Shown here one piece after another: positions 9,591-17,210 of a DNA stretch of 64,000 nucleotides. The position numbers and the translations under genes are program-made. The notes under the pieces were generated by a model, which saw nothing but the letters and a program-made list of their open reading frames with translations, had not been told where the DNA came from and did not search any database. Source of the DNA: a candidate division Zixibacteria bacterium HGW-Zixibacteria-1 (GTDB lineage: Bacteria; Zixibacteria; MSB-5A5; GN15; PGXB01); the NCBI GenBank assembly GCA_002838945.1, contig PGXB01000013.1, positions 17,251 through 81,250 on the forward strand, in the 5' to 3' direction. Positions within the stretch are counted from its first letter, which is position 1, and every line of letters starts with the position of its first letter.

Positions 9591-10388
9591 TTACTTGATA
9601 AAGACATTAAGCGCGGTATTGAATTGCCCCACGAAAAAAAGCGCATCTTCGGAACCGACTTCATTCAGTTTCTTGACCGCCTCGCCCAGTTTGTCGCGCC
9701 CTTTCTCATCGCCCGATATGATCATGGTCACCCCGATAAATCCCTCCGCCAGAAGTTCATTGAGCCGGTTGCCGGCGCTGATGGCATACTTTCTTGATTT
9801 GTCGAAAGCATCCAGCGCCTGGTCATATTGTTGGGTTGCGATCAGTTGCGCCCCCAGACCCCAATAAGCGATTGATATCGCCTCATCACCATTATTAAGC
9901 TCGTGCACCAGCCGCACATTCAACCGGGCGGCATCCAGCCCGACCAGAATATCCTGATGCGTGATAACATATCCCTTTTCATCCCAGCCGGGCCAGGTGA
10001 ATGAGGCCAGGTTGTATGACATCTTTTTGGCGGACTCTTTGAGTGCGGCCGCTTCCTCAGGGTTTTCCTGCTTTATCCGTTCCGCTTCTGTCAGGCAGTA
10101 CTGAAGTCCGGCGCGGGCGATAGAGACAACATCGGGAATCGATTTTGCCTTCCAGTAAAAATCGAGGACCAGCTTTTCGTAAACCTTGGCGACTTCTTCC
10201 GGTTTGCCGAGCGACTGAACATAAGTCACCGCCCCGAAAAAATTCTGATCTTCAATCAGCGTTTTGACCTTCTCGTAGGTCCTGATCCGGGTCGAATCTT
10301 CATCCTGCAGTGCCATTCCTGAACTCCATGAAAGTATTAATACAGCAAGCGCATATAGAGAAACATGAATGATCTTTGCTCCAGCCAT
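9591..10388 (-). CDS. Exported alpha-helical (TPR-like) protein of unknown function
   Basis: 265 residues. It has a signal peptide (IIHVSLYALAVLILSWSSGMALQ) and then helical pairs that resemble degenerate tetratricopeptide repeats, for example ALDAFDKSRKYAISAGNRLNELLAEGFIGV. A GGAGAC ribosome-binding site precedes the ATG. There are no catalytic motifs. It is probably a periplasmic scaffold or part of a surface complex. It lies 75 bp downstream of murQ on the same strand and may share its transcript. Confidence 0.6.
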   Translation of the reverse strand: MAGAKIIHVSLYALAVLILSWSSGMALQDEDSTRIRTYEKVKTLIEDQNFFGAVTYVQSLGKPEEVAKVYEKLVLDFYWKAKSIPDVVSIARAGLQYCLTEAERIKQENPEEAAALKESAKKMSYNLASFTWPGWDEKGYVITHQDILVGLDAARLNVRLVHELNNGDEAISIAYWGLGAQLIATQQYDQALDAFDKSRKYAISAGNRLNELLAEGFIGVTMIISGDEKGRDKLGEAVKKLNEVGSEDALFFVGQFNTALNVFIK

Positions 10389-10462
10389 AATGTCTCCTTT
10401 TGATTTATTTGTATAACGTAAGAAATGAGAGGGGTGATTGAGCCGATAATGCCCGAAACCGT

Positions 10463-11380
10463 TTAAAAAATCCTTTTCAGAAACCCATCCGCTTCAATAA
10501 GTTTCTCTTCCGCTTCATCACGCGAGACAGATAATTTTTTCATCACGATGGCCGTTTTGACCGAGTCACCGGCTTCTTTGAGCAGCCGGTCCGCCTCGTC
10601 ATAATCGATTCCCAGAAAATCCATCAAAATCTTGCGGGAGCGGGATTCGAGCTTTTCCGACCGGGCCTTGAGATCGACCATAAGGTTGCCATAAGTCTTG
10701 CCAAGCAGGATCATGGCGGCGGTGGTGATCATGTTGAGCGTCATCTTTTGGGCAGTTCCGGATTTCATCCGCGTCGATCCGGTAATGGCTTCGGCACCCA
10801 CCGGAAGCTCAATTAAGATATCCGGCTTTATCTTCAAAATATCGGTTTTATTGCAAACAATCAGAGCGGTGCGGCATCCTTGGGATATGGCATACTCCAC
10901 TCCGGCAAGAGTGTACGGGGTTCTGACAGAAGCGGCAATGCCGATCACAAAATCAGACTTATCCAGCCTGATACGGTCGAGATCCTCCACCGCCCAGTCG
11001 GTATGATCCTCGGCGCCTTCTATGGAAAGAAGGAGCGTGTCATAACCGCCGGAGATAAGGCCGACCACCTGCGAGGGATCGGTGCCGAAAGTGGGCGGAC
11101 ATTCGGCGGCATCGAGCACGCCCAGCCGCCCCGATGTGCCGGCGCCGATATATATGATTCGCCCGCCGTTCTTAAGAGCTGCCGCGGCCGTCTCGGCGGC
11201 AACGGCAATCTGCGGAAGCGTCTTCTCCACCACCTGGGCCACTTTTTTATCTTCATTGTTGATTTTACGGACAATCTCGAGCGGCGGCAGGGTATCGATT
11301 TCAACCGTGTCGGGATTGACCTGCTCGGTTCCCAGTCGCGAGAGGATGTCGATCAAATCTTTTCTGGCATCGGAATTCAT
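10463..11380 (-). CDS. murQ: N-acetylmuramic acid 6-phosphate etherase
   Basis: 305 residues, the usual length. It cleaves the lactyl ether of MurNAc-6-phosphate to GlcNAc-6-phosphate and D-lactate in peptidoglycan recycling. Family hallmarks are IIYIGAGTSGRLGVLDAAECPPTF-type sequence at about residues 75-98, GIAASVRTPYTLAG, and GAEAITGSTRMKSGTAQK, the SIS-domain sugar-phosphate site. The C-terminal helical bundle is intact. No murP, anmK or nagZ gene is nearby, so the source of the substrate is not shown by the context. Confidence 0.95.
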   Translation of the reverse strand: MNSDARKDLIDILSRLGTEQVNPDTVEIDTLPPLEIVRKINNEDKKVAQVVEKTLPQIAVAAETAAAALKNGGRIIYIGAGTSGRLGVLDAAECPPTFGTDPSQVVGLISGGYDTLLLSIEGAEDHTDWAVEDLDRIRLDKSDFVIGIAASVRTPYTLAGVEYAISQGCRTALIVCNKTDILKIKPDILIELPVGAEAITGSTRMKSGTAQKMTLNMITTAAMILLGKTYGNLMVDLKARSEKLESRSRKILMDFLGIDYDEADRLLKEAGDSVKTAIVMKKLSVSRDEAEEKLIEADGFLKRIF

Positions 11381-11442
11381 TTGCAGAACAATATCGCAAT
11401 TCTTAATGGAGATGCAAAGATTAAAAATGAATAAACGAGAGC

Positions 11443-12198
11443 TTACTCGAGGGCGACATGAATCGAGTCATGGGGGGTGACAACAATGGCCCCGAAACGT
11501 CCGGTCAGGCGTAATTTCGAAATATTGTTGTTCAGGCCGTCCGGAATGACCGTGGGAAGCAGGTAATCATTGGACGGTGAGCCGGAATAACTGCACACAT
11601 AAACATAGTACCATCCGGTATCAAGGGCGCTGTATAGCTGAAAGGCGTCCCGGGGAATTGTAACCGAAGCGGTCCCGGTAGTGACAAAATCGGAATATCC
11701 GGCCGTTGTATAAGCCGAATCCTTGAGAACGACACTGAAAAAGTACCCGTCTCCGCCAAGCGCCAGGCTCCATATAATCGGAACCGGATCACCGCCGTTG
11801 TTGATGCGGTCATCGGGAAGTTGGATGGAGGTTATCTGGAAATTACCGGGAATGGTGAATTGTATTGCCTCGTTCAGCCAGGGGAGATCCTTGGCCCTGA
11901 GAGTATAAGTCCCTGCGGGAAGTACTGAAGCCAACTTTTCAAATGCATATATTTCACCAAGGCTGTCATAATCGAGCGTGTCGGTACCTATAGAGAGAAT
12001 TGCCTTGGAGTAGAGACTATCGTCCTTTTCCATGTAAATAATAGTCTGGGCCGAATCGAGGTCGAGATTTTTAATCAGCCCGCCGCTGAGGAAATATTTA
12101 CTGGAAGTGGCACCATCGGTGACACCGCCGTCGCATCCCATATTGGGCACCAGCAAAAGCAGGACGATTAATATCTGAAATATACCCGTTTTATTCAT
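11443..12198 (-). CDS. Putative lipoprotein of unknown function
   Basis: 251 residues. An N-terminal hydrophobic stretch (IFQILIVLLLLVPNMGC) ends in a cysteine that could be lipidated, though NMGC is not a textbook lipobox. The rest is beta-rich and acidic, with no motif I recognise. It lies upstream of murQ on the same strand, 62 bp away, so the two may be cotranscribed. Surface or periplasmic location is inferred. Confidence 0.6.
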   Translation of the reverse strand: MNKTGIFQILIVLLLLVPNMGCDGGVTDGATSSKYFLSGGLIKNLDLDSAQTIIYMEKDDSLYSKAILSIGTDTLDYDSLGEIYAFEKLASVLPAGTYTLRAKDLPWLNEAIQFTIPGNFQITSIQLPDDRINNGGDPVPIIWSLALGGDGYFFSVVLKDSAYTTAGYSDFVTTGTASVTIPRDAFQLYSALDTGWYYVYVCSYSGSPSNDYLLPTVIPDGLNNNISKLRLTGRFGAIVVTPHDSIHVALE

Positions 12199-12625
12199 AT
12201 CATTCTATACTTCGGTATTTTATGTCAATAAGTTAAGTATAATTTTCGGGCTTCAATTTAACCAGAGAAAAAGCAACAATATTCAAAATTATATAATAAT
12301 AATTATCATTACAAAAAAATTTCTCTACTAAAATTGGTTCAAATATTCACATGTTTGCTTTGTAAGTCACAGAATAGCAATAGGTAAGATTAGCTTACAG
12401 GTCTTTTTAATTGCAAAATCCCATTTGTTTATGTAGATTAGAATTGAGGGATTAGCCGGTTTGAAAAAATAAGCGTATAAACTGTAGAATCATGTATTTA
12501 ATAATGATGCAGGACATAGGATTAATTAATTTGAATTCCCAAAAGGGGAACAAGAGTGGTGCCGGAAATGTTATACAACTTGAGTGTAACGATTGTCCGG
12601 CCCTGCGAAGGTTTAAGGATTATTA
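12199..12625. other. AT-rich intergenic region between divergent genes
   Basis: 427 bp separating a minus-strand lipoprotein gene from the plus-strand sigma/anti-sigma pair. Apart from the ECF-like promoter at 12547-12575 and a short TTCCC/GGGAA inverted repeat just before it, I see only AT-rich sequence, with no ORF of coding character. Confidence 0.7.
12547..12575 (+). promoter_or_regulatory. Probable ECF sigma promoter (autoregulatory)
   Basis: GGAAC at 12547-12551 and GTTATA at 12570-12575 with an 18-nt spacer match the general form of ECF (RpoE/SigR group) promoters. They lie about 50 bp before the sigma gene itself. ECF sigma genes of this type commonly transcribe themselves. This is a pattern match only. 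Confidence 0.5.
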
Positions 12626-13213
12626 ATGAGCAGCCGGCAATCAGAAGAAGCAAGAAACAAGGAAAGATTCGAAAAAGAGGCGTTGGTTCATATCGAATCG
12701 CTCTTTAGAACCGCCTTGCGGATGACAAAGAACGAGGGTGATGCCGACGATCTTGTTCAGGAGACTTTCCTCAAAGCGTGGCGTTTCTGGGATAAGTTCC
12801 AGGAAGGTTCTAACTGCCGGGCGTGGTTGTTCAAGATAATGACCAATATCTTTATCAACAACTACCGCGCCAAAGCATGGACGCCACAGACGATTGACCT
12901 CGAAGATGTTGATGATGATTTCCTTTTCGGTCAATTGTCCGCGCTGGGTCCTTCCGATGATCCCGAGAAGCATTTTTTCAACAAGGTATTTGACGATGAT
13001 GTTAAGAAGGCGATTGAAGAGCTTCCGGAAGACTTTCGACTGGTTGTGGTGCTTTCCTTCCTTGAAGGATTTAGTTATCAGGAGATCGCTGATATCGTTA
13101 ACCTTAACATTGGCACAGTTAAATCCCGTTTACACCGGGGGCGGAAACTCCTTCAAAAGTCATTATGGGAGTATGCGGTGAAAAATGGTTTTGTTAAGGA
13201 AGCAGCTAAATGA
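12626..13213 (+). CDS. ECF-type RNA polymerase sigma factor, SigR/RpoE-like
   Basis: 195 residues. Region 2: NEGDADDLVQETFLKAWRFW and SNCRAWLFKIMTNIFINNYR. Region 4: FSYQEIADIVNLNIGTVKSR, then LHRGRKLLQ. The motif NCRAWLFKIMTN is typical of the SigR/redox-responsive ECF group. The stop overlaps the ATG of the anti-sigma gene by 4 nt. Together with its RsrA-like partner and the GGAAC-type promoter upstream, it probably forms an autoregulated envelope- or redox-stress switch. Confidence 0.94.
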   Translation: MSSRQSEEARNKERFEKEALVHIESLFRTALRMTKNEGDADDLVQETFLKAWRFWDKFQEGSNCRAWLFKIMTNIFINNYRAKAWTPQTIDLEDVDDDFLFGQLSALGPSDDPEKHFFNKVFDDDVKKAIEELPEDFRLVVVLSFLEGFSYQEIADIVNLNIGTVKSRLHRGRKLLQKSLWEYAVKNGFVKEAAK

Positions 13214-13989
13214 CATGTGAAGAAGCGCTCAGGTTGCTCTATGAAGTAATTGATAAAGAAGCCAGTGACTACGATGTAAAGAGAGTCGAAGAACATCTGC
13301 ATAAATGCAAGGATTGCATGTCTCGTTATCAATTCGAGGAGATGTTCAAGGCGTTTGTCTCGGAAAAGGCTTCTGCAAAATCAAAATCCGACCGGTTAAA
13401 ATCAAGTATATTAAGATCCATCGAAGTATCCCACCGGCACCCGCGCCGGGCGCCGGGCGGTCATTTCCGCTTCGGGCTGGTTCTTGCCGCCGCGGCCGTG
13501 GCGCTCGTGTTTTGCGTTGTCGCGGCTTTCTCCGGGGCCAAATACTATCGGCACAAAGTCAATGTATATCCTCTTGAAAAAATACATATGGACAGTTCCG
13601 CCGGAATTATCAATGCCTCGGCATTGTCGATAGCCGATGTTGTCTCGGCCCGGAACTATCTCGCCAATGACATGCATTATAATTTCAACGGCGGATTCTC
13701 CGGTTTCAGCCTGGTCGGGGCCGGATTCAAGGATCTGTCGGGTCATCGGTTCGTCCACCTGAAGTACCTGACGGGCGATGATTATATTTCGCTCTTTATC
13801 GGGAAAGCGGGCGATGTCAATCTTCCCGACTTCGAGAAGGTTACAGGTTCCGGATTGGTATATTTCAAACATATCTGCCGGGATTGCCAGGTTATTTACT
13901 GGATAAGAAATGACACGATATCGATTGCCGTCACCGAAAACAAGAATATCGATCTGTCGGTTCTGGTACCTTATCTGGATTCCATTTAA
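13210..13989 (+). CDS. RsrA-like zinc-binding transmembrane anti-sigma factor
   Basis: 259 residues. The N-terminus, CEEALRLLYEVIDKEASDYD followed by HLHKCKDCMSRY (residues 3-40), matches the RsrA-type zinc-binding anti-sigma domain with its C, H, C, C ligands; in RsrA these form a disulfide under oxidation and release the sigma factor. Unlike classical RsrA, it continues into a single membrane helix (about residues 86-108) and a 150-residue extracytoplasmic domain with two further cysteines (CRDC). It may therefore sense a periplasmic signal as well. It is translationally coupled to the sigma factor. Confidence 0.85.
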   Translation: MTCEEALRLLYEVIDKEASDYDVKRVEEHLHKCKDCMSRYQFEEMFKAFVSEKASAKSKSDRLKSSILRSIEVSHRHPRRAPGGHFRFGLVLAAAAVALVFCVVAAFSGAKYYRHKVNVYPLEKIHMDSSAGIINASALSIADVVSARNYLANDMHYNFNGGFSGFSLVGAGFKDLSGHRFVHLKYLTGDDYISLFIGKAGDVNLPDFEKVTGSGLVYFKHICRDCQVIYWIRNDTISIAVTENKNIDLSVLVPYLDSI

Positions 13990-14054
13990 TAAATAAAAAT
14001 AAGTTGCCAATCATTTTCCAAATTCTTTATCTTGGAAGTGTGTAAAAGGTTATT

Positions 14055-15074
14055 ATGATTGGTAAAAAAGCATATTTATTTTTATTTATAATATTTTTTG
14101 TCTTTATTTCTTATCACCAGGTATTATCTCAGACCCGCCTGAAAGATTCATCCGTCCATGAAATCTCCGTGGCGGTTTCGACCAATCGATTCGACGATGC
14201 CGTAACCCGGTCGCAGAGAATCATCGATAGTGAACCGGCCAACCCGGTCGGGTACTTTCTTCTCGGGGCGCTTGAGCAGACACTTTCGGAAGAGTTCCGG
14301 AGTGATGGCTATAATAAAGAAATCGACAGTCTTCTGACGCTGGCCATCGAGCGAAGCGATGAGATGAAGGATCTCGAACCGGATAATTCTGAACTGTATT
14401 TCATATCCGGGGCGTCATATGGATACCGCGCTATTCACCGCGCCTTTCACGGTCATTGGTTTAAGGCTTTCCGCGATGGTTTGAAATGCAGTTCGCACCT
14501 CGGCCGGTCCCTGGAACTGGACAGCACCTATTATGATGCTTACTGGGGAATGGGATCGTACCTGTACTATCGGACCATCAAAGCCAGGGATTTTCTATGG
14601 CTGCCGTTCATATCCGACCAGAGGGAAGAGGGAATGACCATGATAAAAGAGGCCATTGCCAACGGTCAGCTGGCGGGGCAGCTTGCGCGCGAATCGTTTT
14701 TGAGAATATATTGGACGGAAGAAAGATATGATGATCTGGTCAACCTGGCCGATTCGCTTTATGCGGGACTTCCCGAGGACGCCTATATTCTTATCTATTA
14801 TGTCGAGGGTCTTTTGGGGCTGGATCGGCTTGACGAGGCCGAAATGAAGATAAATGAATTGAAGACGGCGTGGAAGAACTCGCCTTATTATGATATATCG
14901 GGTGCGTTAGAAGGAGATTTCCTGGCGGCTCGACTGGCTCATAAAAGGGGCGAAACCGAAACAGCGAATAAGCTGCTTGAACAAATTCTGAGTCGGAAGG
15001 ATCTTTGTGACTCCAATGCTTATTTTCGCGAGACCTATGATAAAGCCAAAGCTTTTCACAAAAAAATCAGATGA
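14055..15074 (+). CDS. Exported TPR-like protein, paralogue of the next gene
   Basis: 339 residues with a signal peptide (YLFLFIIFFVFISYHQVLSQ) and a chain of TPR-like helical pairs. A central block, YDAYWGMGSYLYYRTIKARDF, then FISDQREEGM, recurs in the following gene as YDLYVGLGTYHYWKSVKSGIL and LFKDEREKGI, showing that the two arose by tandem duplication. The stop overlaps the next start by 4 nt. No enzyme motif is seen; a periplasmic scaffold or assembly role is likely. Confidence 0.75.
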   Translation: MIGKKAYLFLFIIFFVFISYHQVLSQTRLKDSSVHEISVAVSTNRFDDAVTRSQRIIDSEPANPVGYFLLGALEQTLSEEFRSDGYNKEIDSLLTLAIERSDEMKDLEPDNSELYFISGASYGYRAIHRAFHGHWFKAFRDGLKCSSHLGRSLELDSTYYDAYWGMGSYLYYRTIKARDFLWLPFISDQREEGMTMIKEAIANGQLAGQLARESFLRIYWTEERYDDLVNLADSLYAGLPEDAYILIYYVEGLLGLDRLDEAEMKINELKTAWKNSPYYDISGALEGDFLAARLAHKRGETETANKLLEQILSRKDLCDSNAYFRETYDKAKAFHKKIR

Positions 15075-16069
15075 ATTTTATTTTTAATTTTGCCTTTCTA
15101 TTGGCCGCCGGTGTCTCATCGCTGCAGTCTCCCGAAAAAATCGAATTAATCTTAAGAAGCCAGGAAGCTGTTTTCAACTGCCGGTGGGCGGCGGCCGACA
15201 GCATTATCACCGAATTATCCCGCCTTGATGCGGCTGATCCGGCCGGATTGCTTTTTCGTGCGGCCGCATTGCAGGTCGAGATGACCGACAGGGAAGAGAA
15301 TCTCTACGGTAATCGATTTCTCGCTTTGTGTGACAGCGTCAAAAGTCTGGCGGAAGAAAAGCTGACAAATTGCAGCTCCCGCGATTCGGCGCTGTGTTAT
15401 TTATATATCGGCCACCAGGACGCCTACCACTCATTATGGGAGTCGCGTTTCCGGTCCAATTTCTCCGCCGTCAAGCTCGGTATGAAGGCCAAAGGCGCCT
15501 ACCAAAATGGGCTTAAGGCTGATTCCACCCTTTATGATTTGTATGTCGGTCTGGGGACCTATCATTATTGGAAGTCGGTGAAATCGGGTATCCTGCGGTC
15601 GGCGGGATTGTTCAAAGACGAGCGGGAGAAGGGCATAGATGAAATAGAAACGGCGGTCGATTCCTCGCTTTTTTCCAAAGACGCCGCCCGGTCGGCCCTT
15701 ATATGGATTATGATCGATCGCAAGGATTATGATTCGGCGCTCGCTCTGGCGCAGTCGCTGTATAAAAAATACCCGGAAGGCAAAACTTTTCTCTGGCCTC
15801 AGGCTGAAGCCTTTATCGAGTCGGGGCGCTTTGAAGAGGCCGCACAGGTTTATTCGCGTCTTCGCTTGTCCCTGCTGGAAGAACCCGGCAATTACTATAA
15901 CCTGATCGAATGTTCTTACCAGCTTCACAAGGCGCTGACTGAAATCGGCGACAAAGACAATATGAAAAATATCATAAACGATATTCGGGCGAATTATGAA
16001 AACATCCCCAGGGAAACCAAAAGAGTGCAAAAGCAAAAACTTGGTTATTTGCTGAAACAGGAAGATTAA
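15071..16069 (+). CDS. Exported TPR-like protein, tandem paralogue of the preceding gene
   Basis: 332 residues, with a short signal peptide (FIFNFAFLLAAGVSSLQ) and TPR-like helices. It shares order of blocks and the GLGTYHYW...DEREKGID core with its upstream paralogue, but overall identity looks modest, so the duplication is old. Translation is coupled to the upstream gene through an ATGA overlap. The selD gene begins 42 bp downstream on the same strand, so the pair may be in one transcript with it. Confidence 0.75.
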   Translation: MNFIFNFAFLLAAGVSSLQSPEKIELILRSQEAVFNCRWAAADSIITELSRLDAADPAGLLFRAAALQVEMTDREENLYGNRFLALCDSVKSLAEEKLTNCSSRDSALCYLYIGHQDAYHSLWESRFRSNFSAVKLGMKAKGAYQNGLKADSTLYDLYVGLGTYHYWKSVKSGILRSAGLFKDEREKGIDEIETAVDSSLFSKDAARSALIWIMIDRKDYDSALALAQSLYKKYPEGKTFLWPQAEAFIESGRFEEAAQVYSRLRLSLLEEPGNYYNLIECSYQLHKALTEIGDKDNMKNIINDIRANYENIPRETKRVQKQKLGYLLKQED

Positions 16070-16111
16070 TGTTTTGCTTCCCTGATTGAATTGTATAATT
16101 GGCATTGAATT

Positions 16112-17164
16112 ATGAATGATAAGCGTAAAGAAACGGAAATAAAGCTGACGGCTGAAGTTTCCTGTGCCGGCTGAGCCTCGAAACTGGGGCCAAAGTTTTT
16201 GGCCGAAGTTTTGATGGAATTGCCGGTGGAAACGAACCCCAATCTGCTGGTTGGTTTCAACAAGGCGGATGATGCCGGTATTTATAAGATTAATGACCGG
16301 CAGGCACTGGTCCAGACGGTCGATTTTTTCCCGCCGATTGTCGATGATCCGTATGCCTTCGGACAAATTGCCGCCGCCAATGCTCTGTCGGATATTTATG
16401 CCATGGGTGGGACACCGCTGACGGCCCTGAATATTGTCGGTTTTCCGGCCGGGATGGATCCAAAAATTCTGACCGAGATTCTTCGCGGCGGCTCGGACAA
16501 AATTCATGAAGCCGGGGCCGCCGTGGTCGGCGGACATTCCATCAAAGATAAGGAACTTAAGTACGGGGTGGCCTGTACCGGAATTATCGACATCGATAAA
16601 ATTATTAAAAATGACGGGGCCAAGCCGGGCGACATTTTATTTCTGACCAAACCTCTTGGAACCGGAATCATTGCCACCGCCATCAAGCAGAACCGCGCCT
16701 CGCCGCTCGATATCAGCACCGTTACCGCCCAAATGGCCCAATTAAACAAACCGGCGGCCGAGCTGATGGTGAAACACCAAGCGCATGCCGCCACCGATAT
16801 TACCGGCTTCGGGCTACTTGGCCATGCTTTCGAGATGGCCGATGCTTCCGGGGTCACGATCGAATTCGACTATTCCTGTCTGCCGCTGCTTCCGAATGCC
16901 GTCGCTTTTGCCCGCGCCGGGGCCCTGACCGGCGGAGCCTCCGCCAACCGAGATTATCTGAGCGATAAGGCGAAAATCAGCGCAGCATTGAAAATGGAAG
17001 AAACCGATATATTATTCGACGCCCAGACATCCGGCGGGCTCCTGATTGCTTTCGCCGAAAGCCCGGCGGCTGCTTTTAAAGATGAGGCTGTTAAGGCCGG
17101 CATTGAGGTATGGCAAATCGGCCGCGTCGTCGAAAAAGCGGACCCGGCCATATTAGTGAAGTAA
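16112..17164 (+). CDS. selD: Selenophosphate synthetase containing selenocysteine (in-frame UGA)
   Basis: 350 residues when the UGA at 16172-16174 is read as selenocysteine 21. A conventional gene call would begin after it, at about 16199, and lose the active site. The first possible ATG is 16112, since an in-frame stop lies at 16106-16108. The motif is SCAGUASKLGPKF: Sec sits at the catalytic Cys position of SelD (G-C-G-C-K in E. coli), followed by the invariant Lys. Downstream blocks are canonical: DDAGIY, QTVDFFPPIVDDPY, NALSDIYAMGG, VGGHSIKD, DITGFGLLGHA and DAQTSGGLL. The enzyme makes selenophosphate from selenide and ATP. A SECIS-like hairpin follows the UGA. Confidence 0.95.
16172..16210 (+). 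promoter_or_regulatory. Bacterial SECIS-like element after the selD UGA
   Basis: From the UGA (16172-16174), 7 nt lead to a stem AACT/AGTT (16182-16185 with 16207-16210), a 2x2 internal loop, then a perfect upper stem GGCCAA/TTGGCC (16188-16193 with 16199-16204) capped by the 5-nt loop AGTTT. The loop is about 20 nt from the UGA and has a G at its second position, as expected for SelB-binding bacterial SECIS hairpins. The fold was made by hand. Confidence 0.8.
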
Positions 17165-17210
17165 TCTTACAACTTGCCAATAAATTTTAGATCGTTATCT
17201 TCTATGGTTA

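Noticed and set aside
15434..16537. 367-codon minus-strand ORF
   Set aside because: Antisense to the second TPR gene and selD; both plus-strand genes have clear homology.
16199..17164. Short selD starting with TTG at 16199
   Set aside because: It lacks the N-terminal active site; the frame upstream continues through a UGA with perfect family sequence and a SECIS-like hairpin.
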